Origin: Turritopsis dohrnii
Lineage: Eukaryota; Cnidaria; Hydrozoa; Anthoathecata; Oceaniidae
Reading direction: 5' to 3'
NCBI GenBank assembly: GCA_027922465.2
Contig: BQMF02000267.1
Span: forward strand, 417,175 to 481,174
DNA length: 64,000 bases
Shown: positions 54,779-62,834 of the stretch, piece after piece
How positions within the stretch are numbered: the stretch's first letter is position 1
How the letters are laid out: the number at the start of each line of letters is the position of its first letter
Made by a program: the position numbers and the translations under genes
The notes under the pieces: model-generated
Seen by the model: the letters and a program-made list of their open reading frames with translations, nothing else
Told to the model about the DNA's origin: nothing
Database searches by the model: none

Positions 54779-55091
54779 AAAGAACTTAGAAGTACCTACG
54801 CAAGTACCTACACAAGTACCTAATCAAGTACCTAATCAAGTACCTACGCAAGTACCTACACAAGTACCTAATCAAGTACCTAATCAAGTACCTACGCAAG
54901 TACCTACACAAGTACCTACTAAGACGTATATGATTGGAGGAGCTGGTGGTGCCATAGCTGTTTTAGCTGTGGGGTTGTTAGTCTGCTACTTCTACACACG
55001 AGCAACGCGCAAAAGCTCTTCTACTAAGCCTTCCGCTGACACTGGCTCAAAGGTGCAAGCACAAAAACAAGATCATTTTTGCTTAATATAA
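54687..55091 (+). CDS. Membrane protein with VPTQ/VPNQ repeat, 134 aa
   Basis: Starts at ATG 54687 inside the previous gene. Residues 1-35 are basic (VKLKDPGRVASGKKLAEWNR), with the RVxxGKxLAEWN pattern that recurs in proteins of this class of element. Then about ten tetrapeptides VPTQ or VPNQ (54800-54918), a single membrane helix (GGAGGAIAVLAVGLLVCYFY) and a short tail. The DNA repeat (cctacacaagtacctaatcaa) makes length variation likely. It would sit in a membrane with a proline-rich stalk. Stop TAA is followed at once by ATG of the next gene. Confidence 0.65.
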   Translation: MSEDEKKIVKLKDPGRVASGKKLAEWNRKNKKNLEVPTQVPTQVPNQVPNQVPTQVPTQVPNQVPNQVPTQVPTQVPTKTYMIGGAGGAIAVLAVGLLVCYFYTRATRKSSSTKPSADTGSKVQAQKQDHFCLI

Positions 55092-55313
55092 ATGGAGAAA
55101 GAATTCATGGATAGCATGTGGCAGGCGGCACGTTTACTAGGCTACACCAGCTTGTACGCGTACGCTGGAAAAAAATTCTTCAGTGTAGGAGCTCCATCCG
55201 CAAAGCTAGATTTAGCTGATGTGGGAAAGCTTGGACTATACCTTGAGATGGCAATTTTGTCAGATGATTACGCACTCAAACAAGGGTGGTACAAGGATAA
55301 AATTTCGGTTTAG
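55092..55313 (+). CDS. Small Polinton protein, 73 aa
   Basis: ATG directly follows the previous stop (TAAATG). The protein has an aromatic, alanine-rich N-terminal half (MWQAARLLGYTSLYAYAGKK) and a middle helix (KLGLYLEMAILSDD). No catalytic motif. The tight spacing and conserved order with neighbours support it as a real gene. Function unknown. Confidence 0.55.
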   Translation: MEKEFMDSMWQAARLLGYTSLYAYAGKKFFSVGAPSAKLDLADVGKLGLYLEMAILSDDYALKQGWYKDKISV

Positions 55314-55317
55314 ATAA

Positions 55318-55728
55318 ATGGTTAGCATCTTAATAGGAGGGGCAGTAAGTGCAGCACTATTCACGTTTGGCAACTACGCAGAGAGGGCTCTCTCTGGTGA
55401 TGAGGAAGCAGCAGCAGATCGAAAAGAACGTGCTATGGCAGCCGAAAAAACGAGACAAGCACAAATGGAATGGGATCGAGAGCGCGCGACACGCCTTGAC
55501 TTTATCAACAACAGACTTCGACAAGAAAATAACGCCTCTGCGTACATCTCTGATCTTGATCGAGGTATGCACGAGTACTACGAGGCAACACAACAGCGTC
55601 TCTCACCTTTACCCCCTAGGCCTGAATTAACGGATTTTTATAACCCTTCTGAAGCTCAAAAGACTGGTGAATTGGTAGCGATCGCTGGAACTCTAGGTAT
55701 TGTTGGATTTCTGCTCTACCGTATGTAA
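55318..55728 (+). CDS. Polinton protein with terminal membrane helices and coiled coil, 136 aa
   Basis: A small hydrophobic N-terminus (ILIGGAVSAALFTFGNYAE), an acidic-basic helix of about 45 residues likely to form a coiled coil (AADRKERAMAAEKTRQAQME), a proline patch (LSPLPPRPELTDFY) and a C-terminal membrane helix (LVAIAGTLGIVGFLLYRM). Starts four bases after the previous stop and ends three bases before the integrase. A structural or scaffolding role is an inference. Confidence 0.6.
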   Translation: MVSILIGGAVSAALFTFGNYAERALSGDEEAAADRKERAMAAEKTRQAQMEWDRERATRLDFINNRLRQENNASAYISDLDRGMHEYYEATQQRLSPLPPRPELTDFYNPSEAQKTGELVAIAGTLGIVGFLLYRM

Positions 55729-55731
55729 TAA

Positions 55732-56712
55732 ATGACTGAAACGTTGCGTGACATCTACTACAAACCAGAGAATCTGTGGAAAGGGAAGAAAGCCATTAAA
55801 GAGCTTCAGAAGGCTGCTGGAGTTACCAGGAAACAAGTGTTGAAGTGGCTAACTCATCAAGCTTTATATCAGATACATCTACCAAGGCCTAAGCACATCG
55901 ACTATCCTCACTTTTACGTGACGAAGGTGAACAAGATCCACCAGGCCGATCTTTTGTATCTTCCTCATGACAAAGTCTATCAGAATACGTACAAGTACGC
56001 TTTGAATGTGATCGATATTGCTTCAGGGTATAAAGCGAGTAGACCTCTGAGAACGAAGAAGGCGAGCGACGTTGCAGAGATGTTTGCTGACATTTACAAA
56101 AAGGGTCCACTAAAGTGGCCTGAGAAGCTCTATGTAGATAACGGATCAGAGTTCAAGTCGGAAACAGCCAAGGTCTTCCAGAAGCACGATGTCGAGGTGG
56201 TGAGAACTACAACAAAGCATAACCACAGAAAGCAGGCCTTTGTGGAAAACTTCAACAAACTCCTCGCGGAGAAACTTTTCCCTATACAAGATGCGCAGGA
56301 GTTGGAAGATCCAGAGAAAAACAGTACCACTTGGGTAAAACACTACCAGAAAAGTGTGAGTCAACTGAACAACAATGTTCTTGCCAGAACCGGGATGAAA
56401 CCCTCAAAGGCGATTAAACTGGAGGAAGTTCCGTTAAAAGTTGGGTTTTACCCGAAGGAAGAAACTTTACCTGAAGCGGGATTATACCGCTATTTGCTAG
56501 CGCCGGGTGAGGAACATGACGGCATAAAACGACGCGCAACAGACAACAACTGGAGTCGGGAAACGTATCGGGTCGATAAGATATTGCAATACCAAGGTCA
56601 GCGTGTTTTGTACTACCTAGAAGATGGGCCGGAGAGATCTTTTGTACGTGAAGAACTTATGCTTATTCCTGAGGATACGGAAGTACCTCCAGAATACGTA
56701 AAAAAGTGGTAG
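55732..56712 (+). CDS. Polinton integrase (rve/DDE), 326 aa
   Basis: An N-terminal helical part, then the retroviral-type integrase fold with D73 (HQADLLYLP), D136 (LYVDNGSEF) and E172 (AFVENFN); D136 and E172 are separated by 35 residues, the classic D,D35E spacing. The C-terminal ~90 residues (YRVDKILQYQGQRVLYYLE) resemble the chromodomain-like end of Polinton integrases. The enzyme would join the element's ends to host DNA with a short duplication. The frame is intact and all three acids are present. It is the last gene of the closely packed block that starts at 54122. Confidence 0.92.
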   Translation: MTETLRDIYYKPENLWKGKKAIKELQKAAGVTRKQVLKWLTHQALYQIHLPRPKHIDYPHFYVTKVNKIHQADLLYLPHDKVYQNTYKYALNVIDIASGYKASRPLRTKKASDVAEMFADIYKKGPLKWPEKLYVDNGSEFKSETAKVFQKHDVEVVRTTTKHNHRKQAFVENFNKLLAEKLFPIQDAQELEDPEKNSTTWVKHYQKSVSQLNNNVLARTGMKPSKAIKLEEVPLKVGFYPKEETLPEAGLYRYLLAPGEEHDGIKRRATDNNWSRETYRVDKILQYQGQRVLYYLEDGPERSFVREELMLIPEDTEVPPEYVKKW

Positions 56713-56758
56713 TCTCATAAATATTTCAAAGTTGGAGTTTTTGTTGCATATAATAAAG

Positions 56759-57346
56759 ATGTTGCGTTTTGGACAAATCGAAGTTTCACGGAATGACTTT
56801 AACTCTAGTGCAGAACTTACCGACATTTACACTATCGACATGTCAAAGATCACTATAGCAGAACCTATCGTAGCAAACAAGAACGACCTGAGGTACTACA
56901 TCGGGTATGAGAAGGAAGCGAGTAAAATTGTTCCTCTCTTGATCAAGACCCCAAAGAATTGCCACTCTTCAGGGGTATCGAGGTATAACGAGACATCTGC
57001 CTGGAAGATGGGATTCAACGTGTTGGATGATAAAGCTTGGTGTGATGCCTACAACGCGATTGCTGATCGTGTGCAAGAGCTTCTCTTCAAGACCTTGACA
57101 GGTACTGTGATAAGTACTGCAGGCTGGATCAACCCAAAGCTCATCTCCTGGGATGGTAACATCAAAACAAAGTTTATAAACGATTCACCGCCGTTCAACA
57201 AATCCTGCAAGGCCACTGGTGTGTTGAAGATCGGAAGCGTGTACACACAGACCCATCACAACCACTACCTCCAAGTCCATCTGAAAGAGTGCAAGTACCA
57301 TGAAACAGATATGCGTGAGAGCCTTCTCAGTGATGACGATGAGTAG
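56759..57346 (+). CDS. Conserved Polinton protein, about 196 aa, possibly a DNA-binding replication factor
   Basis: The start is placed at ATG 56759 (MLRFGQIEVSR); an upstream TTG at 56732 extends the frame but is unlikely. The protein has IVPLLIKTPKNCHSSGVSRY and a C-terminal VLKIGSVYTQTHHNHYLQVH, ending in an acidic SLLSDDDE tail. From memory, this pattern recurs in cnidarian and insect Polinton-type elements; an acidic tail and beta-rich body are common in single-stranded DNA-binding proteins, so that role is a reasonable guess but unproven. A perfect hairpin follows four bases after the stop. Confidence 0.6.
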   Translation: MLRFGQIEVSRNDFNSSAELTDIYTIDMSKITIAEPIVANKNDLRYYIGYEKEASKIVPLLIKTPKNCHSSGVSRYNETSAWKMGFNVLDDKAWCDAYNAIADRVQELLFKTLTGTVISTAGWINPKLISWDGNIKTKFINDSPPFNKSCKATGVLKIGSVYTQTHHNHYLQVHLKECKYHETDMRESLLSDDDE

Positions 57347-57349
57347 AGA

Positions 57350-57377
57350 CTTCAAAGTTAATGTTGTAACTTTGAAG
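57350..57377. terminator. Perfect 11-bp hairpin after the gene ending at 57346
   Basis: CTTCAAAGTTA (57350-57360) with TAACTTTGAAG (57367-57377), six-base loop ATGTTG. Same placement as the hairpin after the polymerase. Confidence 0.45.
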
Positions 57378-57443
57378 AAAATGGCAACACTGAAACAACT
57401 AAGGCTGAAAGGGAAAGAAGAAGGTCTTTGAGGCTATTCTACG

Positions 57444-57695
57444 ATGAACAAAAATGAACTTAATGAACTCTTGAGTGGTGAAATAAGGTACAAGCGGAAC
57501 CAGTGCTCTATAGGAGTGCAGACAGAGTTCCCCGAGTGTCACGAATGTGCACTGAATAGACTTTTTTGTAATCTCTCGAAAAAAGCGTTTGTCAAAAGAC
57601 AAATTTATACATCGCCAGCAGGTGAGGAGACTGATGTTGAAACCGGAGAGATCGTAGGCTATGAGGTTGACTGTACCAGGCATTACTTCAAGTAA
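57444..57695 (+). CDS. Small cysteine-containing protein, 83 aa
   Basis: Contains FPECHECALNRLFC, three cysteines close together that may bind zinc with the later C or H residues (VDCTRHYF). No named family. Its last eight bases overlap the 3' end of the innexin gene on the other strand, so the two are convergent. Confidence 0.5.
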   Translation: MNKNELNELLSGEIRYKRNQCSIGVQTEFPECHECALNRLFCNLSKKAFVKRQIYTSPAGEETDVETGEIVGYEVDCTRHYFK

Positions 57696-58767
57696 ATGTC
57701 TCCCACTTGACGTCCATACGTGTGCAAGTTGGAAGTTGTTCATCAGGGAAATTTGTCATCATCTGGTTGATTTCATAAAATTTTTGGATATCTTTTTCTC
57801 GAACAGCCTCATAAAGTTCCAATTGATACATAGTGAAGCCTTTCCTATTGGAACGATGGTAGTTTTGGTACATTCGCCCTAGTGTTATTAGTACACCAAT
57901 GCAAGAAATTATAGTTCCTAACACTGCAACCAACCACACTATAATGAAGCAGTAGCCATATATGACATCTGAAGATATCTCACATGATAAAGTTAGTGTG
58001 TTGGTGTATATAACCGTGAGACTACCCTTATTTGCCTCAATCGTGCACATACCCATAGTAGGAAAGAGTACATTATTACCTTTCTTCGTTATATCTGGCA
58101 CTCCTATGAGTTGTCTGCATGCCTGGAGAATCGACAGGTTCATGATGATGTACAAAATTTCCACTATAAATTGGCAAAAAATGTACACATTCTTCGTACA
58201 AGTCACAGTATCACAAAAGTACACATTATAAATCGCTGCTGCAGAGGAAGATTCTACACAGCTCTTAAATTTTTCCAATCGCTCAAAGTTCCACTTGAAC
58301 AGCATATATGGCAACTGTAATGCCATTGAACATGCTAGAATGAAGAATGGAATCCATTGGTAAGATGTGATAATAGTCTTTTTCATGGGCACACATGATC
58401 CTCGCGACTTACATAGCACATGACTGCCATCTCGCTGCTGGAGAATTCCAGTCATATCGAGAGTATCAGGAATTCCGTACTCGTGAGATAGTTCATATTT
58501 TGTGAGCTCCTCATATATATATAGACCCTTCATCCAGCAAGCATTTTGTATGAATTTGTTCCCTACATCCCAACCTAACATATTGCAATTCATGCCATCT
58601 TTGTACCAACACCATGCCGTTATGAGAGTTGTCAACATGATTATCTTTGAACCCAGCAGCCTGTTAAATCTGGATGTAACTGAATCATTTCTCTTCTTAG
58701 TAAAATCTATAGCGAGAACTTGCTTGAGCGGATCTATAATATTCATTTTATCTCTTTTCAAATGCAT
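57688..58767 (-). CDS. Innexin (gap-junction family protein), 359 aa, in the Polinton
   Basis: Four membrane helices in the innexin layout: TM1 about 41-57, TM2 133-158 starting with the family signature YQWIPFF (Y136-F142), TM3 about 196-216, TM4 270-297. Extracellular loop 1 has cysteines at 61 and 77, loop 2 has FPTMGMC (C241) and LTLSCEI (C262); these pairs are those that form loop disulfides in innexins. The cytoplasmic tail (about 298-359) ends without a special motif. Innexins assemble into hexameric or octameric channels between cells or hemichannels. The gene has no intron and is wedged between element genes with an 8-base overlap, so it is carried by the element. The frame is intact. 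Parasitoid-wasp polydnaviruses carry innexins (vinnexins); this would be a separate capture. Confidence 0.88.
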   Translation of the reverse strand: MHLKRDKMNIIDPLKQVLAIDFTKKRNDSVTSRFNRLLGSKIIMLTTLITAWCWYKDGMNCNMLGWDVGNKFIQNACWMKGLYIYEELTKYELSHEYGIPDTLDMTGILQQRDGSHVLCKSRGSCVPMKKTIITSYQWIPFFILACSMALQLPYMLFKWNFERLEKFKSCVESSSAAAIYNVYFCDTVTCTKNVYIFCQFIVEILYIIMNLSILQACRQLIGVPDITKKGNNVLFPTMGMCTIEANKGSLTVIYTNTLTLSCEISSDVIYGYCFIIVWLVAVLGTIISCIGVLITLGRMYQNYHRSNRKGFTMYQLELYEAVREKDIQKFYEINQMMTNFPDEQLPTCTRMDVKWETFT

Positions 58768-58859
58768 GGCACCAAAACCACTTTACTCTGCCCGATGTTG
58801 ATACGCGGGAATTGTTCGAGGGTATGTTCGATATCGACATGTAACGTTTTGTAGCTACT

Positions 58860-58940
58860 ATGAAGTGTGAACAACTCACTAGAGCAGAACTTGAAAAGGG
58901 TGTCCAACGGTTGGACCCCCTTGGGAGGTCGAGTAAATAA
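58860..58940 (+). CDS. Possible 26-codon ORF before the zinc-ribbon gene
   Basis: ATG 58860 to TAA 58938-58940; the stop is directly followed by the next ATG, the same TAAATG junction seen elsewhere in the element. Charged, no motif. It could be an upstream regulatory ORF rather than a protein gene. Confidence 0.25.
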   Translation: MKCEQLTRAELEKGVQRLDPLGRSSK

Positions 58941-59171
58941 ATGGAAGACTTTTCAAATCCAATATTTGACTCTGCCAAGGATAGACTCCTTAAAATATTC
59001 AACGAAATGTCAAAGCCTAGAGCGACTGCTCCAGAACAAACATTGTATACTTGCCATCGCTGTGAGAGCAGGAACATTCTTTCAATACCAAAACAAGTCA
59101 GGTCATGTGACGAGGGAACGTCAGTGTTCAATGAGTGTAACAACTGCCATAGCAAGTGGAGGGATGGATAA
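58941..59171 (+). CDS. TFIIS-like zinc ribbon protein, 76 aa
   Basis: The C-terminal 40 residues form a zinc ribbon: YTCHRCESRN, then QVRSCDEGTSVF and ECNNCHSKW. The RSxDE signature is that of the elongation factor TFIIS C-terminal domain, where the acidic pair reaches into RNA polymerase II and stimulates transcript cleavage. Viral TFIIS-like proteins of this kind are known in large DNA viruses. There is no TFIIS domain I or II; the N-terminus is a short helix. It may act on host RNA polymerase II. Start directly follows an upstream stop (TAAATG). Confidence 0.65.
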   Translation: MEDFSNPIFDSAKDRLLKIFNEMSKPRATAPEQTLYTCHRCESRNILSIPKQVRSCDEGTSVFNECNNCHSKWRDG

Positions 59172-59182
59172 TACAAATGTCG

Positions 59183-59210
59183 TTTTGTAGCTTTACCAAG
59201 CTATAAAACA
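59183..59210. terminator. 12-bp hairpin between convergent genes
   Basis: GTTTTGTAGCTT (59183-59194) with AAGCTATAAAAC (59199-59210), one G-T pair, loop TACC. It lies 12 bases after the zinc-ribbon stop and overlaps the end of the opposite-strand ORF, so it could serve both strands. Confidence 0.45.
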
Positions 59211-59320
59211 TAAGGAGGGGGTGCCTCATACATCACATAGCAGGTGCACTCGGGGTATCTGAACTGCTCACGAGCTTTTTTGCGATTTCTTCGCGACCTT
59301 CTTTCCTTCCACGTTTCCAT
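59202..59320 (-). CDS. Small basic ORF ending in a PPPY motif, about 39 aa, possibly the shifted tail of the gene upstream
   Basis: From ATG at 59318-59320: a basic helix (KERRSRRNRKKAREQ) and a C-terminus with EAPPPYVL. PPxY is the late-domain motif that recruits NEDD4-type ligases for budding of many enveloped viruses. The frame is open further upstream through two copies of the peptide KQLYEHQKQEL encoded by a 57-base tandem duplication (59321-59430), in the -1 frame of the 153-residue gene. It may therefore be that gene's C-terminus, reached by a frameshift, or a separate gene. Confidence 0.4.
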
Positions 59321-59355
59321 AAGCTCTTGCTTCTGATGTTCGTAAAGCTGTTTGA

Positions 59356-59817
59356 TCACCTTCCTTGATCGTTTTCGCAGCTCTTGCTTCTGATGTTCGT
59401 AAAGCTGTTTAGCACACGCAGACTGTCTAGAACGGTCTGCGCAGCGAATGCGATATCATGATTTTTCTGTCTTTTTACATCGAAAATAGAGGCACATTTT
59501 TGAATACCGCCCATTATTAGACCCACCACGAGAGCTGTCACACACAGCGCGATGCTCATCGAAGTATCCATTTCTGATACCAAGCATGCAATCTCACCAC
59601 CAGAGAGTACAACATTCACCGCGATCAGAAAGTAACATGCATATTTCGCAACTGCTGAGTAGTGTGAAAATTTGCGCTCTAAAGATGTTCGACTTTCTAG
59701 TTCCCGAGATAGGTATGCTTCCGTCTCCTTCACCGCTTGAATTCTATAGTTTTTTGCGTATCCATTCTCTGGGTCTGGTAAAACAGGATATAGCTTCTCC
59801 GTAGTCACGTCGTACAT
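59356..59817 (-). CDS. Two-helix membrane protein of the Polinton, 153 aa
   Basis: A charged helix (KETEAYLSRELESRTSLERK), two membrane helices close together (about 54-72 YACYFLIAVNVVLSGGEIAC and 81-101 ALCVTALVVGLIMGGIQKC), and a charged tail (KNHDIAFAAQTVLDSLR). The arrangement of helix, TM hairpin, helix is like SLATT-type two-TM effector domains, but sequence identity is too weak to claim it. It follows the penton-like gene on the same strand by about ten bases. The natural C-terminus may be in the -1 frame (see 59202-59320). Confidence 0.5.
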   Translation of the reverse strand: MYDVTTEKLYPVLPDPENGYAKNYRIQAVKETEAYLSRELESRTSLERKFSHYSAVAKYACYFLIAVNVVLSGGEIACLVSEMDTSMSIALCVTALVVGLIMGGIQKCASIFDVKRQKNHDIAFAAQTVLDSLRVLNSFTNIRSKSCENDQGR

Positions 59818-59828
59818 TTGCCATCTGT

Positions 59829-60480
59829 TTATTTGAAGACGACGAGCATATTGATAGCTTGTAAATCAACTTTCCTGCCTTGATCGTCGGTGACGTAAAA
59901 TTCAACGTTCGCGTTGAGAACCTCAATTTGTTGGTGAACATAGGACGTTCATAGTGATACGACATGATGTCGCCATACTCGTATTCTGGCTTCTGAAGTC
60001 TAAAAATGTGTACGATTTCGTAATTGCACCGTTTAACAGAATATAGCTGTTTTCGAATTCCTCACAGTACAGCCGTATAGACTTGAACGTACAGAAGTTT
60101 GGCAGCCGATCTATATGTCACCTTGAGTATACTTCTTATCTAATCCTAAAAGTTCCCCTAAGTTTTCACTTATTGAGACGTAATACCCTTTTGTACTGAT
60201 AAGTGAAGCTTACCATCCTCTCTTGGATCGAGATTTGCGCATCCAAGTGATCTTGCATTTATTCTTGAACGAATACTCGTTTGACGTATATAATCCAGGT
60301 GGAAAGTCATTATCAGGGGAAACCTTGAATCGACGGGGTCTTTTTTTGATACTGATCAATGGTAAATCTAGCGTGTTGAACTAGGTTGAGCCACCCCACG
60401 TATAACACTGCTTCTTTTATCGCCATCTCCGTGCCTTCTTTTAACTCTGTTGGTACTTGGTTCTCCAAGATGGGTGACAT
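59829..60480 (-). pseudogene. Penton-like/minor capsid-type gene, broken by frameshifts
   Basis: Pieces in successive frames on the minus strand recall the minor capsid (penton-like) proteins of cnidarian Polintons: FPPGLYTSNEYSF, then YYVSISENLGELLGLD, then FCTFKSIRLYCEE, and, in another frame near the end, VEFYVTDDQG and INMLVVFK before the stop at 59829-59831. At least two shifts and one internal stop separate them. Penton-type proteins occupy the capsid vertices. The gene cannot produce a full protein as read here. Confidence 0.5.
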
Positions 60481-60504
60481 TTACATACATTTATTAATAA
60501 GAGA

Positions 60505-61531
60505 ATGAACTACGACAAGGTGCGGTATATACCAACAATTCGGGCAACCCAGTACACTCTTAGCTGCTAAGGAACTGTGGGAGCAAAGGATCGTTGTGGA
60601 TCAACAAGGAGCTTTTTCATCGCTGAGTTTCGCGATATTTTCTCATTTCCGTTTTGTACCCATGAAAAATGACATATGGCTCGATATCGACATGTACCCA
60701 GGACAGTTATCTTTTGCTACCTGGTTAGCTACGACTGGTTGCGGCATATCAACGCAACATCTACACCATAAGAACCCTATGATTGCGAGCATCTACCGCT
60801 TTCACGTCTATTTTCAGATACGTCTGATCTTGAAGCAACTTGAAATTCCTCTACCAAGTGAACTAAGCTTCAACCCGCGAGATAACAAATACAATTCAAG
60901 TGCGTTCAAGACGCTCTCTGCAGAGTTTGACATACCAGCTGACAAGTTCTTCTGGCGATACCCTGCTCGCATGCGGAGAATTGGCAAGAGTTGGGAATTC
61001 TACGTTCAAAATGATGTTAATGCTGGGTTAAGTAGAGCTGGTATACAACGCTTGTCGCAGAGTACGCGGATGTACGCACGAATGCTTTTAGAAAGTCAGG
61101 CGAGTGCACGTTCCGTTATAGCGGGTGACACTGGACGTGCCTTGGATGCTCAAAAGATCTTCATGACCGCAGTAGAGCAAGCGATCCGGAAAGACACCTC
61201 TTTAGCGGAAGAGATTGGTAAGTTCCAGAAAGCCTTAAGTTACGCTAGATCGGAACCTGATTTTGGCGTTGCCCTCGGTACATACCTAATACCCAGCGAT
61301 TTAAAGCTTGGGAATCTCGACAACATCTCTGATTTTTCGACAAAGCTTACCGTTGCGACTCACATCGGTAAACTACCACCACCACCTAAACAACACTCTT
61401 TGGGAGCATTTCAGGGTCGCAGAATGGCTTCCTCCGATCCTCCAACATCTTCCGTTAAGCGAGCTCAAACGTCTTCCCAAGCTCCAATGCTAAGCAGCAT
61501 GAAGAAGAAAAGCAAGCTCTCATGTGGGTAG
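60505..61531 (+). pseudogene. Conserved Polinton virion-side gene, frameshift near the start
   Basis: The long frame (60596-61531) lacks an ATG and is open back to about 60525, reading QFGQPSTLLAAKELWEQ. The nearest ATG (60505) reads MNYDKVRYIPT in the neighbouring frame, so one base is probably lost or gained near 60530. Features: MYPGQLSFATWLATTGCG, FHVYFQIRLILKQL, SRAGIQRLSQSTRMYARML, ALDAQKIFMTAVEQAIRK, and ALGTYLIPSDLKLG, then a proline-rich and basic tail. From memory the same blocks recur in Polinton-type elements of corals and anemones, next to the capsid genes. Function unknown. Confidence 0.5.
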
Positions 61532-61539
61532 GTGTCGGT

Positions 61540-62820
61540 TTAATTGCGGTTCTTTTGTATTTCAAACCATAGCCAGTTGCCTATCAGACCAACCCCCAAA
61601 ACTACGACTAGCCATGCATTGCTTGCTAGAGCTATGACACCTTTCTTCAGAAAGTTTAAGAGCCAGCTTACAACACTTCCAATGATCCCCGGCAATGCAG
61701 CTCCAAGTTTGCTTGCAAGTTTTCCGAGAAGGCGTCCAAGTGCTTCGAGCTGCTTCTTCACCCATTGCTGCACACCAGCTCTTCCAGAAGCAGCAGGAGG
61801 ACTTCCTGGAGGAGCACCACCACCACCTGTGAGAGAGGTTGCTATCGTTGATATTACCAGCGAAAACGCTGTTAAGATTGAAACGATTGTGATGCCTTGC
61901 TCTCGAAAGAGGATGCGAAGTTTCTCCCCTAGTGTTCTATCCTTGTCGAGGACTTTGAATACCGTCTCTTTGATGCGCGACCACTGGCTAGACAACTCCT
62001 TGCGGTTACCACTGAGCACCTCTAGTCGATCTGCACGCTCCGCTTTCAAATTGGAGAGTCGTCGCTTAATCTCTTCTTGTATTTCAGGATTGCTTGTTTC
62101 ACCTAGTTTTACGTTCTTCTTTTGCTATTTGATTATCGAGTTCGCCTAATTTTGCTAAGTTGTTCTCAACTCCCCACGTATTCGTTTTAGTGCATCGTCT
62201 AAGCCTCTAAGTTCACGCAAATTAAATTCAATCCCATGCTCGCTTAAGAACTCCTCTACCTCTAATGTTTTTTTGGGTGCCTTGCTCGAGCATTTCACCC
62301 AATACCTCCCTACGCATTTGAGATTTTGTCGAGGACTTGACTGTCATCCAAGCTATCCATTTCAATATTTTCTAGTTGTTTCGCCAGTTTACGTCTTCCC
62401 TTATGCATCAGCTCTGGTGTACTATCAACACCTAACTGGGTTTTTTATAGCAGCCTCACCACCTAGGGTTTTCAAAATACTTCTTCTTTAGCGTAAAATC
62501 CTCCCCTTTTTTTCGTTAATTGGTGCCATTCATCATTTTTATAAAATTCAACTTTTACAACACCTGGTGTTTTCGTTGAAGTTACTCGAAACCGATCCAA
62601 AGCCAAATCGAGGATCTCCTTTCTATACCGAGATAGTTGTATAACTCTTCTATTGTCTGTCTTTTAATTTCTATTCCCTGCTGAATTGATGTGCATTGGT
62701 ATTTCAGAAGAATCGCCTGTGTCAGATATAAGGCGGTGTAGTGTCAGATGTAAACGATGTATCTTCTACATCTTTCAAATTTACCGTAAGGTGCTTTTAT
62801 AATCACAGTGGATCCATATT
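61540..62820 (-). pseudogene. Conserved Polinton gene with glycine-rich/amphipathic C-terminus; N-terminal half frameshifted
   Basis: The open part (62049-61540, 169 codons) has LSGNRKELSSQW, KDRTLGEKLRILFREQGITI, a membrane helix, a glycine/proline linker (TGGGGAPPGSPPAASG) and an amphipathic hydrophobic end (LPGIIGSVVSWLLNFL). The upstream frame continues to about 62820 in several pieces, including PGVVKVEFYKNDEWHQLT, STPELMHKGRRKLAKQLENI and EEFLSEHGIEFNLREL, separated by at least three shifts. The whole would be a protein of roughly 400 residues that I recall from cnidarian Polinton-like elements. The amphipathic end resembles membrane-active capsid peptides; this is an inference. Confidence 0.5.
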
Positions 62821-62834
62821 CTCTTAATAATCAA

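Noticed and set aside
58748..59176. A 142-codon minus-strand ORF over the zinc ribbon
   Set aside because: It is the reverse of the TFIIS-like gene; the cysteine pattern is only on the plus strand.
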